From: Thalassobius sp047123305
GTDB lineage: Bacteria; Pseudomonadota; Alphaproteobacteria; Rhodobacterales; Rhodobacteraceae
Reading direction: 5' to 3'
DNA length: 64,000 nt
NCBI RefSeq assembly: GCF_047123305.1
Contig: NZ_CP138918.1
Coordinates: 3,286,001 to 3,350,000 of the forward strand
A program made the position numbers and the translations under genes. The notes below the pieces were generated by a model. The model ran no database searches. It was not told the origin of the DNA and was given only the letters and a program-made list of their open reading frames with translations. Shown piece by piece: positions 51,313-59,382 of this stretch (the stretch's first letter is position 1; every line of letters begins with the position of its first letter).

Positions 51313-51954
51313 ATGACGTCCCGCCGTGGCCTTCTGATCATCCTGTCCTCACCTTCGGGTGCGGGCAAATCCACCTTGACGCGCCGGTTGCGGGAATGGG
51401 ATCCGACCATCCGCTTCTCGGTCTCGGCCACCACGCGCCAACCGCGCCCGGGGGAAGAGGACGGGGTGGATTACCATTTCCTGACCGAGGACCATTTCAA
51501 ACGAGATGTGACCGAAGGCGAGATGTTGGAACACGCCCATGTGTTCGGCAATTTTTACGGCTCGCCCAAAGGGCCGGTTCAGAAAGCCATTGATGCGGGC
51601 GAGGACGTGCTGTTTGACATTGACTGGCAGGGCGCCCAGCAGATCCGTAATTCAGCGCTTGGGGCGCACACGCTGTCGGTCTTCATTCTGCCGCCTTCAA
51701 TCAAGGAACTGCACCGTCGGCTGGTCAGCCGCGGGCAAGACAGCGAAGAGGTGATCGCCAAACGGATGCAGAAAAGCTGGGACGAAATCAGCCATTGGGG
51801 CAGTTATGACTTTGTGCTGGTGAACGACGATCTGGACAAAACCGCAGACGAGCTGCGCACCATCGTCAGCGCCACCCGCCTGCGCCGTTTGCAGCAACCC
51901 GCCTTGCTGGATCATGTGCGCACCCTGCAGGCCGAGTTTGAGGACATCCAATGA
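51313..51954 (+). CDS. gmk: Guanylate kinase
   Basis: 213 residues. It phosphorylates GMP to GDP in the cytosol. P-loop SSPSGAGKSTLTRRL, GMP-binding region FSVSATTRQPRPGEEDGVDYHFL, and lid region DSEEVIAKRMQKSWDEISHW are present. Sits between yicC and the gamma-carbonic-anhydrase-like gene, coupled to the latter by ATGA at 51951-51954. Confidence 0.97.
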   Translation: MTSRRGLLIILSSPSGAGKSTLTRRLREWDPTIRFSVSATTRQPRPGEEDGVDYHFLTEDHFKRDVTEGEMLEHAHVFGNFYGSPKGPVQKAIDAGEDVLFDIDWQGAQQIRNSALGAHTLSVFILPPSIKELHRRLVSRGQDSEEVIAKRMQKSWDEISHWGSYDFVLVNDDLDKTADELRTIVSATRLRRLQQPALLDHVRTLQAEFEDIQ

Positions 51955-52481
51955 CATTTTACACTCTGGACGGGATCGCCCCGCAAACGCCCGAGGATGG
52001 TGATTTCTGGATCGCACCGGATGCCAATGTGATCGGCAATGTGGTGCTGGAGAGCGCCACTTCGGTCTGGTTTGGCTGCACACTGCGCGGAGATAACGAA
52101 GAGATCCGCATCGGCGCCGGTAGCAACGTGCAGGAAAACACCGTCATGCACACCGACATGGGCTATCCGCTGGTGATCGGGCAGGGCTGCACCATTGGCC
52201 ACAAGGCGATGCTGCATGGCTGTACCATTGGCGACAACTCTTTGATCGGCATGGGCGCGACGGTTCTGAACGGTGCGAAGATTGGCAAAAACTGCCTGAT
52301 CGGGGCAGGGGCCCTGATCACCGAGGGCAAGGAGATCCCGGACGGATCGCTTGTCATGGGGGCGCCGGGCAAGGTGGTGCGGCAGCTGGACGACACAGCC
52401 ATCGCAGGGCTGCGCCAGTCCGCGCTTGGCTACCAGCTGAACATGCGCCGCTTCCGGGCGGGCCTGAAAGCGCAAGACTAA
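51951..52481 (+). CDS. Gamma-carbonic anhydrase-like hexapeptide protein
   Basis: 176 residues folding as a left-handed beta-helix (ANVIGNVVLESATSVWFGCTLRGDNEEIRIG). The metal histidines are visible in VMHTDMG, TIGHKAMLHGC. Family members include Cam-type carbonic anhydrases and YrdA-like proteins; carbonic anhydrase activity is not assured. ATGA coupling to gmk; phoR begins 21 bases later. Confidence 0.9.
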   Translation: MTFYTLDGIAPQTPEDGDFWIAPDANVIGNVVLESATSVWFGCTLRGDNEEIRIGAGSNVQENTVMHTDMGYPLVIGQGCTIGHKAMLHGCTIGDNSLIGMGATVLNGAKIGKNCLIGAGALITEGKEIPDGSLVMGAPGKVVRQLDDTAIAGLRQSALGYQLNMRRFRAGLKAQD

Positions 52482-52502
52482 CCGCCAGAAAGAGAGCCCG
52501 CC

Positions 52503-53579
52503 ATGGAAGACACGCAAATCCACGGGCTGTTGAGCGCCCTGCCGCAACCAGCGTTGCTGATCACAGGGCGCGAGCGGATTGTTGGCTCCAACGGCAAGGC
52601 GGATGCCTTGCTGGCGCATCGCTCTGGCGGCACTGCAAAAACACCTGCGCCCAGCCTTGCCGGGCGGCACCTGATCACGGTGATCCGGCAGCCTTCGGTG
52701 ATTGAGGCGGTGGAACGGGCTGGGGAAACCGGCCAGAACCAGCGCGCCCGCTATCTGGGCAGCGAAGGGCGGGCAGAGAGCACCTATCAGGTCCATTGTG
52801 GCCCGGTGGCGCTGAATGAGTTTCGCGGCGTTCTGGTGACGTTTGAGGACATCTCGGAAGCGGAAGCCAACGACCAGATGCGGCGGGACTTTGTGGCCAA
52901 TGTCAGCCATGAACTGCGCACGCCCCTGACCGCCCTGATGGGGTTTCTGGAAACCCTGAAAGGCCCCGCCGCCGAAGATCCGGCGGCCCGCGAACGGTTT
53001 TTGACCATCATGCTGGATGAGGCCGGCCGGATGAACCGGCTGGTCAGTGACCTCTTGTCGCTGAGCCAGGTGGAAGCGGCCTCGCGCCGCCGCCCGTCGC
53101 AGCCGGTGAATATGTTGGATCTGGTGGAGGACACCCTCAGCGGGCTGGGGCCGGTGGCCGAGGCCAGCAATGTGACCGTCGAAACCGTGCTGCCGGATCA
53201 ACCGGTGTCTTTGCCGGGCGACCGGGATCAGCTGCGCCAGGTTCTGACCAATCTGGTGGAGAACGCCATCAAATACGGCGGCAGGGACAACACCGTCACC
53301 CTGCGGATGGAACGGCTCACCCGCGACCCAATGCTGCGTCAGGCGGGGGTTCGGATCGATGTCACCGATCGTGGCCCCGGTATTGACCCGCTGCACCTGC
53401 CGCGTTTGACCGAGAGGTTTTACCGGATCGACAGCCACCGATCGCGGGAAATGGGCGGCACCGGACTGGGACTGGCGATTGTGAAGCACATTTTGAACCG
53501 CCACCGGGGCCGGTTGAAGATCACCAGCGATCTGGGCGAAGGCAGTACCTTCTCCATTCGCCTGCCTTTACAGCAGTAG
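52503..53579 (+). CDS. phoR: Phosphate-sensor histidine kinase PhoR, soluble form
   Basis: 358 residues. A PAS domain (about 8-120), then the dimerisation helix FVANVSHELRTPLTALMGF with His136, and an ATP-binding domain with NAIKYGG, DRGPGIDPLHLPRLTERFYR and GGTGLGLAIVKHI. There is no membrane segment, unlike E. coli PhoR; the gene follows its neighbour after 21 bases, so none is hidden upstream. Next to pstS-pstCAB-phoU-phoB, the partner is clearly PhoB. Contact with the Pst complex through PhoU and the PAS domain is known for the family. Confidence 0.92.
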   Translation: MEDTQIHGLLSALPQPALLITGRERIVGSNGKADALLAHRSGGTAKTPAPSLAGRHLITVIRQPSVIEAVERAGETGQNQRARYLGSEGRAESTYQVHCGPVALNEFRGVLVTFEDISEAEANDQMRRDFVANVSHELRTPLTALMGFLETLKGPAAEDPAARERFLTIMLDEAGRMNRLVSDLLSLSQVEAASRRRPSQPVNMLDLVEDTLSGLGPVAEASNVTVETVLPDQPVSLPGDRDQLRQVLTNLVENAIKYGGRDNTVTLRMERLTRDPMLRQAGVRIDVTDRGPGIDPLHLPRLTERFYRIDSHRSREMGGTGLGLAIVKHILNRHRGRLKITSDLGEGSTFSIRLPLQQ

Positions 53580-53635
53580 CCAGATTTTTCCGTGATTTTA
53601 TAGGCTTGCCGGCGCATTGATACACGCCGGACGGG

Positions 53636-53652
53636 CGTTAGCGCCAACAAAT
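53636..53652 (+). promoter_or_regulatory. GTTAGCGC operator-like motif upstream of pstS1
   Basis: CGTTAGCGCCAACAAAT, 15 of 17 positions as at 47884-47900. It lies in the 275-base gap before pstS1. No 11-bp-spaced Pho box was found in this gap; one CTGTTGTCAG at about 53770 is only a weak half-site. Confidence 0.4.
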
Positions 53653-53854
53653 CAACGGTTTGGATGGATGATAAATGCACCCCTAAGTGGAGTTACGCAT
53701 AAACTTTTCGCCAAGCTACTGAAAACACTCACTTTTTCCTAAACTCACCCGGTTTCGCACCGTTCTATCTGTTGTCAGGGGCCGCTCCTCTCCCACTCTT
53801 GCGCGCCCCTGTACGTGTATTTGTAAGCTCAAGAAACCGGAGCAGGAGTACCCA

Positions 53855-54895
53855 ATGTTGTTCAGTAAGACCACTGTCGCTGCCGCCGTAGCGACCGCCG
53901 TGTCCACCACCGCGGCTTTTGCAGACCCGATCCATGTAAAAGGATCCTCCACTGTCTTTCCCTTTGCCATGATGTCGGCTGATACCTTCACCGAAAACCA
54001 CGCTGGCTTTGACTACCCGAATGTTGAATCGGGCGGCTCCTCGGCGGGCCTGAAAGCCTTTTGTCAGGGTGTTGGTGCCGACAGCGTGGACATTGCCACC
54101 GCATCGCGCAAGATCAAAGCCAAAGAGATCAAGGCCTGCGCTGATAGCGGCGTGACCGACATCATCGAAGTGGTCATCGGCTTTGACGGGCTGGTGTTTG
54201 CCGGCGACAAGAAGGGCCCTGACTATAGCTTTACCCCCGCCGACTGGTATGCCGCACTAGGCGCCCGCGTGCTGGTCGATGGCGCCTTGGTTGAGAACAC
54301 CGCGATGCAGTGGGATGAGATCAACGCAAACCTGCCCGCAAATGCCATCCGCACCTTCATCCCCGCCGCCAAACACGGCACCCGCGAAGTGTTTGATCAG
54401 AAGATGCTGGTCAAAGGCTGCAAAGCCACCGGTGCCTATGACGCTTTCCTGGCGGAAAATGGCGGCGACGCCAAAGCGGCCAGCAAATCCTGCATGGTGA
54501 TCCGCAGCGACAAGGCTGTGACCGAACTGGAAGTGTTCGGCTCGGAAACCGTTGACATGATCCGCGGCACCAAAGGCAGCATCGGCCTGCTGGGTCTGGC
54601 CTTCTACGAGGCCAACGCAAGCGATCTGAAAGCGGCAACCATCAACGATGTCTACCCCTCAGCTGACAGCATCGCGACCGGTGAATACCCCGTATCGCGT
54701 CCGCTTTTCATGTACATCAAGAAAGCCAACATTGGCGTGACCCCGGGCATCAAGGAATACGTCCAGACCATCCTGTCGGATGAGATGACCGGCCCTGGTG
54801 GCTTCCTGACCCTGTTTGGCCTGGTGTCGAACCCTGATGTGGATGCCGTGCGCGCCACCGTCTCCAACGAAGTGACGATGAGCGCCAGCAGCTGA
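53855..54895 (+). CDS. pstS: Phosphate-binding protein PstS, copy 1
   Basis: 346 residues with a signal peptide (MLFSKTTVAAAVATAVSTTAAFA). The phosphate-site loops are conserved: IHVKGSSTVFPFA, ESGGSSAGLKAFCQGVG, DIATASRKIKAKEIKAC. It is the first of two related pstS genes; copy 2 shares the same cysteine positions (FC, KAC, GC, SC/AC) and about half its residues by eye. A strong terminator and a new promoter separate it from copy 2, so it may be transcribed separately, with phoR or alone. The start has GCAGGAGTA upstream. Confidence 0.93.
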   Translation: MLFSKTTVAAAVATAVSTTAAFADPIHVKGSSTVFPFAMMSADTFTENHAGFDYPNVESGGSSAGLKAFCQGVGADSVDIATASRKIKAKEIKACADSGVTDIIEVVIGFDGLVFAGDKKGPDYSFTPADWYAALGARVLVDGALVENTAMQWDEINANLPANAIRTFIPAAKHGTREVFDQKMLVKGCKATGAYDAFLAENGGDAKAASKSCMVIRSDKAVTELEVFGSETVDMIRGTKGSIGLLGLAFYEANASDLKAATINDVYPSADSIATGEYPVSRPLFMYIKKANIGVTPGIKEYVQTILSDEMTGPGGFLTLFGLVSNPDVDAVRATVSNEVTMSASS

Positions 54896-54956
54896 GCCAG
54901 CGCAACAGAATTCGCCCCGCGGCAAGCCTGCGCTTGCGGGGTGGATACCCCAGAGG

Positions 54957-54990
54957 CCGCAGTTCCGGAAACGGAGCTGCGGTTTTTGCG
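54957..54990 (+). terminator. Terminator after pstS1
   Basis: CCGCAGTTCCG-GAAA-CGGAGCTGCGG, an 11-bp stem with one G-T pair and a GNRA loop, then TTTTTG. One of the clearest terminators in the window; a second dyad (CCCCGC...GCGGGG) lies just before it at about 54915-54940. Confidence 0.92.
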
Positions 54991-55246
54991 TTCCAAAAGG
55001 GCAAAACGGGGCAGGGCGCGATCCCGCCGTTCAGCTGAATCACCGCAGTTGATTCTGGAATCAGCACCGCCGTGTCACATTTCCCGCATATGCGCACGTT
55101 TGCACATGGCAACGGTGCAAAACAAACTGTCACAAAGGCAATTTTTCAGCCGGGAAACACCCGTGATTTTCTTGAAATCCAGCGGGCGTAAACCTGTGAA
55201 ATTTCGATCAATAACGCCAATGATTTAAGGGAAAATGGCGAGTTTC

Positions 55247-55264
55247 GCGACAAAAGTGTGACAG
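55247..55264 (-). promoter_or_regulatory. Pho box, leftward
   Basis: Read leftward: CTGTCAC-ACTT-TTGTCGC, two heptamers with a 4-base gap (11-base period). It points away from pstS2, towards pstS1, and lies 22 bases from the rightward box. Confidence 0.6.
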
Positions 55265-55286
55265 AAAATTCCTCCGCCACTGCGAT

Positions 55287-55315
55287 CTGTCACACAGCTG
55301 TTACACTAGCGTCAC
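55287..55315 (+). promoter_or_regulatory. Pho box, rightward, three heptamers
   Basis: CTGTCAC-ACAG-CTGTTAC-ACTA-GCGTCAC: three PhoB-type heptamers each 11 bases apart, matching the CTGTCAT consensus. A CATAGC sequence follows at 55321-55326 as possible -10. It is about 87 bases before the pstS2 start. Confidence 0.85.
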
Positions 55316-55401
55316 AAAAGCATAGCGCAACGGCTTTAGGTCGCCGTTCAGTGGTTCTCACCAACGAGGACCCGGAGACAGAAATCAGGAGAGTTCCTTC
55401 A

Positions 55402-56457
55402 ATGTCGATCGTGAAACTGACCGCCTCGACCCTGGCCATTGCGGCCGTATCCGCCACCGCCGCAGCTGCCCGTGACCAGGTGCAGGTTGCCGGTTCCTCC
55501 ACCGTACTGCCCTACGCCTCGATCGTAGCTGAAGCGTTCGGTGAAAACTTTGACTTCCCGACCCCGGTTGTTGAATCCGGTGGCTCCTCGGCCGGTCTGA
55601 AGCGTTTCTGCGAAGGTGTTGGTGAAAACACCGTGGACGTTGCCAACGCTTCGCGCAAAATCAAAGACAAAGAGATCAAGGCCTGCGCCGAAAACGGTGT
55701 GACCGACATCATCGAAGTGCGCATTGGTTATGACGGCATCGTGTTTGCTTCGGACATCGAAGGCGAAACCTTTGAATTCACCCCGACCGATTGGTTCCTG
55801 GCCCTGTCCGACAAGGTTCTGGTAGACGGCGCACTGGTTGCCAACCCGAACAAAACCTGGGCAGACGTGAACGCCAACTTCCCGGCGCAGGCGCTGGCCG
55901 CTTACGTCCCCGGCACCAAACACGGCACCCGTGAAGTGTTCGAAGACAAAGTGATCCTGGCCGGCTGTGAAGCCACCGGCGCCTTTGACGCCTTCCTGGC
56001 CACCGCCGAAGGCGACACCGACAAGGCCAAGCACAAAGCAGCCGAGAAAGCCTGTATCGCCCTGCGTACCGATGGCGTTTCGGTCGACATCGACGGCGAC
56101 TACACTGAAACCCTGGCCTCGATCGAAAGCAACAAAGACGGCATCGGCGTCTTCGGTCTGTCGTTCTACGAGAACAACACCGACAAGCTGAAAGTGGCCA
56201 CCATGTCCGGCGTAGTGCCTTCGACCGACTCGATCGCAACCGGCGAATATCCGGTATCGCGTCCGCTGTACTTCTACGTGAAGAAAGCCCACATCGGCGT
56301 GATCCCCGGCCTGAAAGAATACGCTGAATTCTTCATCGCCGACGAAATCGCAGGCCCCGACGGCCCGCTGGCCGAATACGGCCTGGTGGCAGACCCTGAG
56401 CTGGCAGAAACCCAAGCGGTTGTTGCTGACGAGCAGGTTCTGGGCGCCAACATGTAA
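55402..56457 (+). CDS. pstS: Phosphate-binding protein PstS, copy 2
   Basis: 351 residues from the ATG at 55402 with a signal peptide (MSIVKLTASTLAIAAVSATAAAA). The frame is open upstream to 55258, through the Pho box, which is not coding. Phosphate loops QVAGSSTVLPYAS, ESGGSSAGLKRFCEGVG and VANASRKIKDKEIKAC are conserved. It has an extra lysine-rich helix (GDTDKAKHKAAEKAC) compared with copy 1. It begins the pstS2-C-A-B-phoU-phoB operon under a strong Pho box, so this copy should be made in large amounts under phosphate limitation. Confidence 0.95.
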   Translation: MSIVKLTASTLAIAAVSATAAAARDQVQVAGSSTVLPYASIVAEAFGENFDFPTPVVESGGSSAGLKRFCEGVGENTVDVANASRKIKDKEIKACAENGVTDIIEVRIGYDGIVFASDIEGETFEFTPTDWFLALSDKVLVDGALVANPNKTWADVNANFPAQALAAYVPGTKHGTREVFEDKVILAGCEATGAFDAFLATAEGDTDKAKHKAAEKACIALRTDGVSVDIDGDYTETLASIESNKDGIGVFGLSFYENNTDKLKVATMSGVVPSTDSIATGEYPVSRPLYFYVKKAHIGVIPGLKEYAEFFIADEIAGPDGPLAEYGLVADPELAETQAVVADEQVLGANM

Positions 56458-56523
56458 GACCCTTTGGCAGGGGCGGCGCGCTGCCCCTGCCAGCCAACTC
56501 CTCCTCATCACATCGGAGAGACC

Positions 56524-57996
56524 ATGCCCACTTCCTGGCTTGTCTTGATCCTCCTCGGCCTGTCTGTGGTCGGTTATTTCCTTGGACGGCAGCGTGCCCT
56601 TGCTTCAGCAGGCGGTGACATTCGCGCCCTCCATTCGCTTCCGAATTTCTACGGGATGAACGTGCTGCTCAGTGCGCTTGTCCCGTCTGCTGTTTTGCTG
56701 GGCCTCTGGCTGGTGCTGCAGCCGATGGCGATCAACGCCAATGTGGCCAGCGCCATTCCCGCCAGCGCTATTGCCGAAGGCTCCAGCCGCGATCTGGTGA
56801 TGAGCGACGTGAAGCGCGTCGCCGAAGGTCTTGAAATTGCGCGCCAAAACAGTGCGATTGACCTCGAGGGCATCGCCGCGCTGGACGCCACCCAAACCGA
56901 CATCCGCGCCCTGCTGGGTGAGGTTGGCGTGGCCCTTGGCAGCGATGTGACACCTGCCGTTCTGACCGCCGCGCTGGACTACCGCAGCCTGACGCTGACC
57001 GGCACAACCGTGATGAGCCTGACCGTTCTGGTGGTGGCGCTGATCGGCTTTGGCATTTCCTACAGCAAGACCCACCATGAATACCGCGCCCGCAATGTGG
57101 TGGAGCGTGGCGTGCTGATCCTGTTGATCGGGGCCGCGTCGCTGGCGATCCTGACCACCGTGGGCATCGTGTTTTCGATGCTGTTTGAGACGGTGAACTT
57201 CTTTGGTCTGCACGACTGGAAAGACTTCTTCTTCGGCACCGTCTGGGCGCCGAACTTCCGCGGCGATTCCGAATTGGCGATCCTGCCGCTTTTGTGGGGC
57301 ACGCTCTATATTTCGCTGGTGGCCCTGCTGGTGGCCGTGCCGATCGGCCTGTTTGCCGCCATTTACCTGTCCGAATACGCCTCTCGCGGGATGCGCAGCT
57401 TTGCCAAGCCGCTGCTGGAAATTCTCGCAGGGATCCCAACCATTGTTTACGGCCTCTTTGCGCTGATCACTTTTGGGCCGTTTTTGATGCGTCTCTTTGG
57501 CGAAGGCGGGGCTTTCGGTGTGGACTGGATGACCGACGCGCGGTCTGTAGCCACGGCCGGGATCGTCATGGGCATCATGCTGATCCCCTTTGTCAGCTCG
57601 CTCAGCGACGACATCATCAACGCGGTACCGCAAGCCATGCGCGATGGTTCTTACGGTCTGGGTGCAACCAAATCGGAAACCATCCGCCAGGTGGTGCTGC
57701 CTGCCGCGCTGCCCGGCATTGTCGGCGCCATCCTGTTGGCGGCCAGCCGCGCCATTGGGGAGACGATGATTGTGGTACTGGGGGCAGGGGCAATTGCCCG
57801 CCTGGCCACCAACCCGCTGGAAGCGCTGACCACTATCACCACCCGCATCGTCAGCCAGCTGACCGGGGATGGCGACTTCGCCTCGCCCGAGACGCTGGTG
57901 GCCTTTGCACTGGGTCTGACCCTCTTTGTCCTCACGCTGGGGCTGAACATCCTCGCGCTCTATATCGTGCGCAAATATCGGGAACAGTACGAATGA
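56524..57996 (+). CDS. pstC: Phosphate ABC permease PstC, long form
   Basis: 490 residues from the ATG at 56524 with GGAGAG upstream; E. coli PstC has 319. Two N-terminal helices (near 2-20 and 45-65) and a periplasmic segment of about 90 residues (ANVASAIPASAIAEGSS ... ALDYRSL) precede the normal six-helix core. The core has ALLVAVPIGLFAAIYLSEYAS and the ATPase-contact loop QAMRDGSYGLGATKSETIRQVVLPAALPGI. It overlaps pstA as ATGA. Confidence 0.94.
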   Translation: MPTSWLVLILLGLSVVGYFLGRQRALASAGGDIRALHSLPNFYGMNVLLSALVPSAVLLGLWLVLQPMAINANVASAIPASAIAEGSSRDLVMSDVKRVAEGLEIARQNSAIDLEGIAALDATQTDIRALLGEVGVALGSDVTPAVLTAALDYRSLTLTGTTVMSLTVLVVALIGFGISYSKTHHEYRARNVVERGVLILLIGAASLAILTTVGIVFSMLFETVNFFGLHDWKDFFFGTVWAPNFRGDSELAILPLLWGTLYISLVALLVAVPIGLFAAIYLSEYASRGMRSFAKPLLEILAGIPTIVYGLFALITFGPFLMRLFGEGGAFGVDWMTDARSVATAGIVMGIMLIPFVSSLSDDIINAVPQAMRDGSYGLGATKSETIRQVVLPAALPGIVGAILLAASRAIGETMIVVLGAGAIARLATNPLEALTTITTRIVSQLTGDGDFASPETLVAFALGLTLFVLTLGLNILALYIVRKYREQYE

Positions 57997-59357
57997 CCGA
58001 CGCAACGTCCCCCAACATGCCTGCATCGGGTGCGGCGGTGCCGCCGAAAACCTCGATCCACACGCAGAGCGACCGCGTCAAGAAACGCAACGCCGCCGAG
58101 CGTCGCTTCAAGATGTACGGTCTGGCCGCCATTGGCGCGGGCCTGCTGATGCTGCTTGTGCTGCTGACCACCATTCTGGGCAACGGTCTGGGCGCGTTCC
58201 AGCAAACCTTTGTCACGCTTGAGGTGGAGCTCTTGGAAAGCAAGCTGGACAAGAAGGGCAACCGCAACCTTGAGGATATCAAGAAAGTGTCGACCTTCGG
58301 CTATGCGCCGCTGATGAAAACAGCCTTTGAAACCAAGGTCGAAGAGCTGGGTCTGGAAACGGGGCTGAAGTCGAAAGACATGGCCGCGATCCTGTCGAAA
58401 TCCGCCGCTGCTGAGCTGCGCGATTACGTACTGGAAGACCCCAGCCGCATTGGCACCAAGGTGGAGTTCACCTTCCTCGCTAACAGCCGGGTTGATGGTT
58501 ACCTGAAAGGCCGGGTGACCCGTGAAAGCATCGCCAACGACAAGAAGATCTCGGCCGCGCAGCTGGATTTCGTCGACATGATGGTTGAGGCAGGTGTGGT
58601 CAAGAAAACCTTCAACCCCGATTTCATCTTTGGCGCGGACGCCTCTGACCAACGGCCCGAGGCCGCAGGCATGGGCGTGTCGATGATGGGCAGCCTCTTC
58701 ATGATGCTGGTGGTTCTGGCGCTGGCACTGCCAATCGGCGTTGCCGCCTCGATCTATCTGGAGGAATTTGCCCCGAAGAACTGGATCACCGATCTGATTG
58801 AAGTCAATATCTCGAACCTCGCAGCGGTGCCCTCGATTGTGTTCGGCATTCTGGGTCTGGCCGTCTTCATCAACTACATGCATCTGCCGCAATCGGCCCC
58901 GCTGGTGGGCGGGCTGGTGCTGACGCTGATGACCCTGCCAACCATCATCATCTCGACCCGCGCCTCGCTAAAAGCGGTGCCGCCCTCGATCCGCGATGCG
59001 GCGCTAGGACTTGGGGCCTCCAAAATGCAGTCCGTGTTCCACCATGTGTTGCCCTTGGCTGCCCCAGGCATCCTGACCGGCACCATCATCGGTCTGGCAC
59101 AGGCGCTGGGGGAAACCGCCCCCTTGCTGCTGATCGGGATGATTGGCTTCATCGCCTCAAACCCGCCAGAAGGGCTGATCGAAGGCCTGATGTCGCCGAA
59201 CTCTGCCATGCCGGCCCAGATCTACGAATGGGCCAAACGCGCCGAACCTGCCTTCTACGAACGGGCCTGGGGCGGCATCATCATTCTATTGATTTTCCTC
59301 GTGACGATGAACACGATTGCGGTGATCCTGCGCCGCCGGTTCGAACGTCGCTGGTAA
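57993..59357 (+). CDS. pstA: Phosphate ABC permease PstA, long form
   Basis: 454 residues from the ATG at 57993 (MTDATSPNMPASGAA); the frame is open far upstream but overlaps pstC and is not coding there. After the first helix (about 42-62) comes a periplasmic insertion of about 150 residues (LEVELLESKLDKKGNRNLED ... FNPDFIFGADASDQR) absent from the 296-residue E. coli protein. The core has LALALPIGVAASIYLEEFAP and the contact loop IRDAALGLGASKMQSVFHHVLPLAAPG. Forms the inner-membrane channel with PstC. Confidence 0.94.
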   Translation: MTDATSPNMPASGAAVPPKTSIHTQSDRVKKRNAAERRFKMYGLAAIGAGLLMLLVLLTTILGNGLGAFQQTFVTLEVELLESKLDKKGNRNLEDIKKVSTFGYAPLMKTAFETKVEELGLETGLKSKDMAAILSKSAAAELRDYVLEDPSRIGTKVEFTFLANSRVDGYLKGRVTRESIANDKKISAAQLDFVDMMVEAGVVKKTFNPDFIFGADASDQRPEAAGMGVSMMGSLFMMLVVLALALPIGVAASIYLEEFAPKNWITDLIEVNISNLAAVPSIVFGILGLAVFINYMHLPQSAPLVGGLVLTLMTLPTIIISTRASLKAVPPSIRDAALGLGASKMQSVFHHVLPLAAPGILTGTIIGLAQALGETAPLLLIGMIGFIASNPPEGLIEGLMSPNSAMPAQIYEWAKRAEPAFYERAWGGIIILLIFLVTMNTIAVILRRRFERRW

Positions 59358-59382
59358 TACGTGCGAGCAAAGGATCATCGCC

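Larger units (their letters stand above)
54991..55401. other. Control region of pstS2
   Basis: 411 bases without a gene. It contains two Pho boxes in opposite orientation (55247-55264 and 55287-55315) and scattered CTGTCAC half-sites near 55127. GC is lower than in the flanking genes. AGGAGAG at 55387-55393 is the ribosome binding site of pstS2. Confidence 0.6.

Noticed and set aside
53765..53785. Pho box before pstS1 (CTGTTGTCAG)
   Set aside because: No second heptamer at an 11-base distance.
57294..57992. In-frame upstream extension of pstA
   Set aside because: It lies wholly inside pstC in another frame; the true start at 57993 makes an ATGA overlap.
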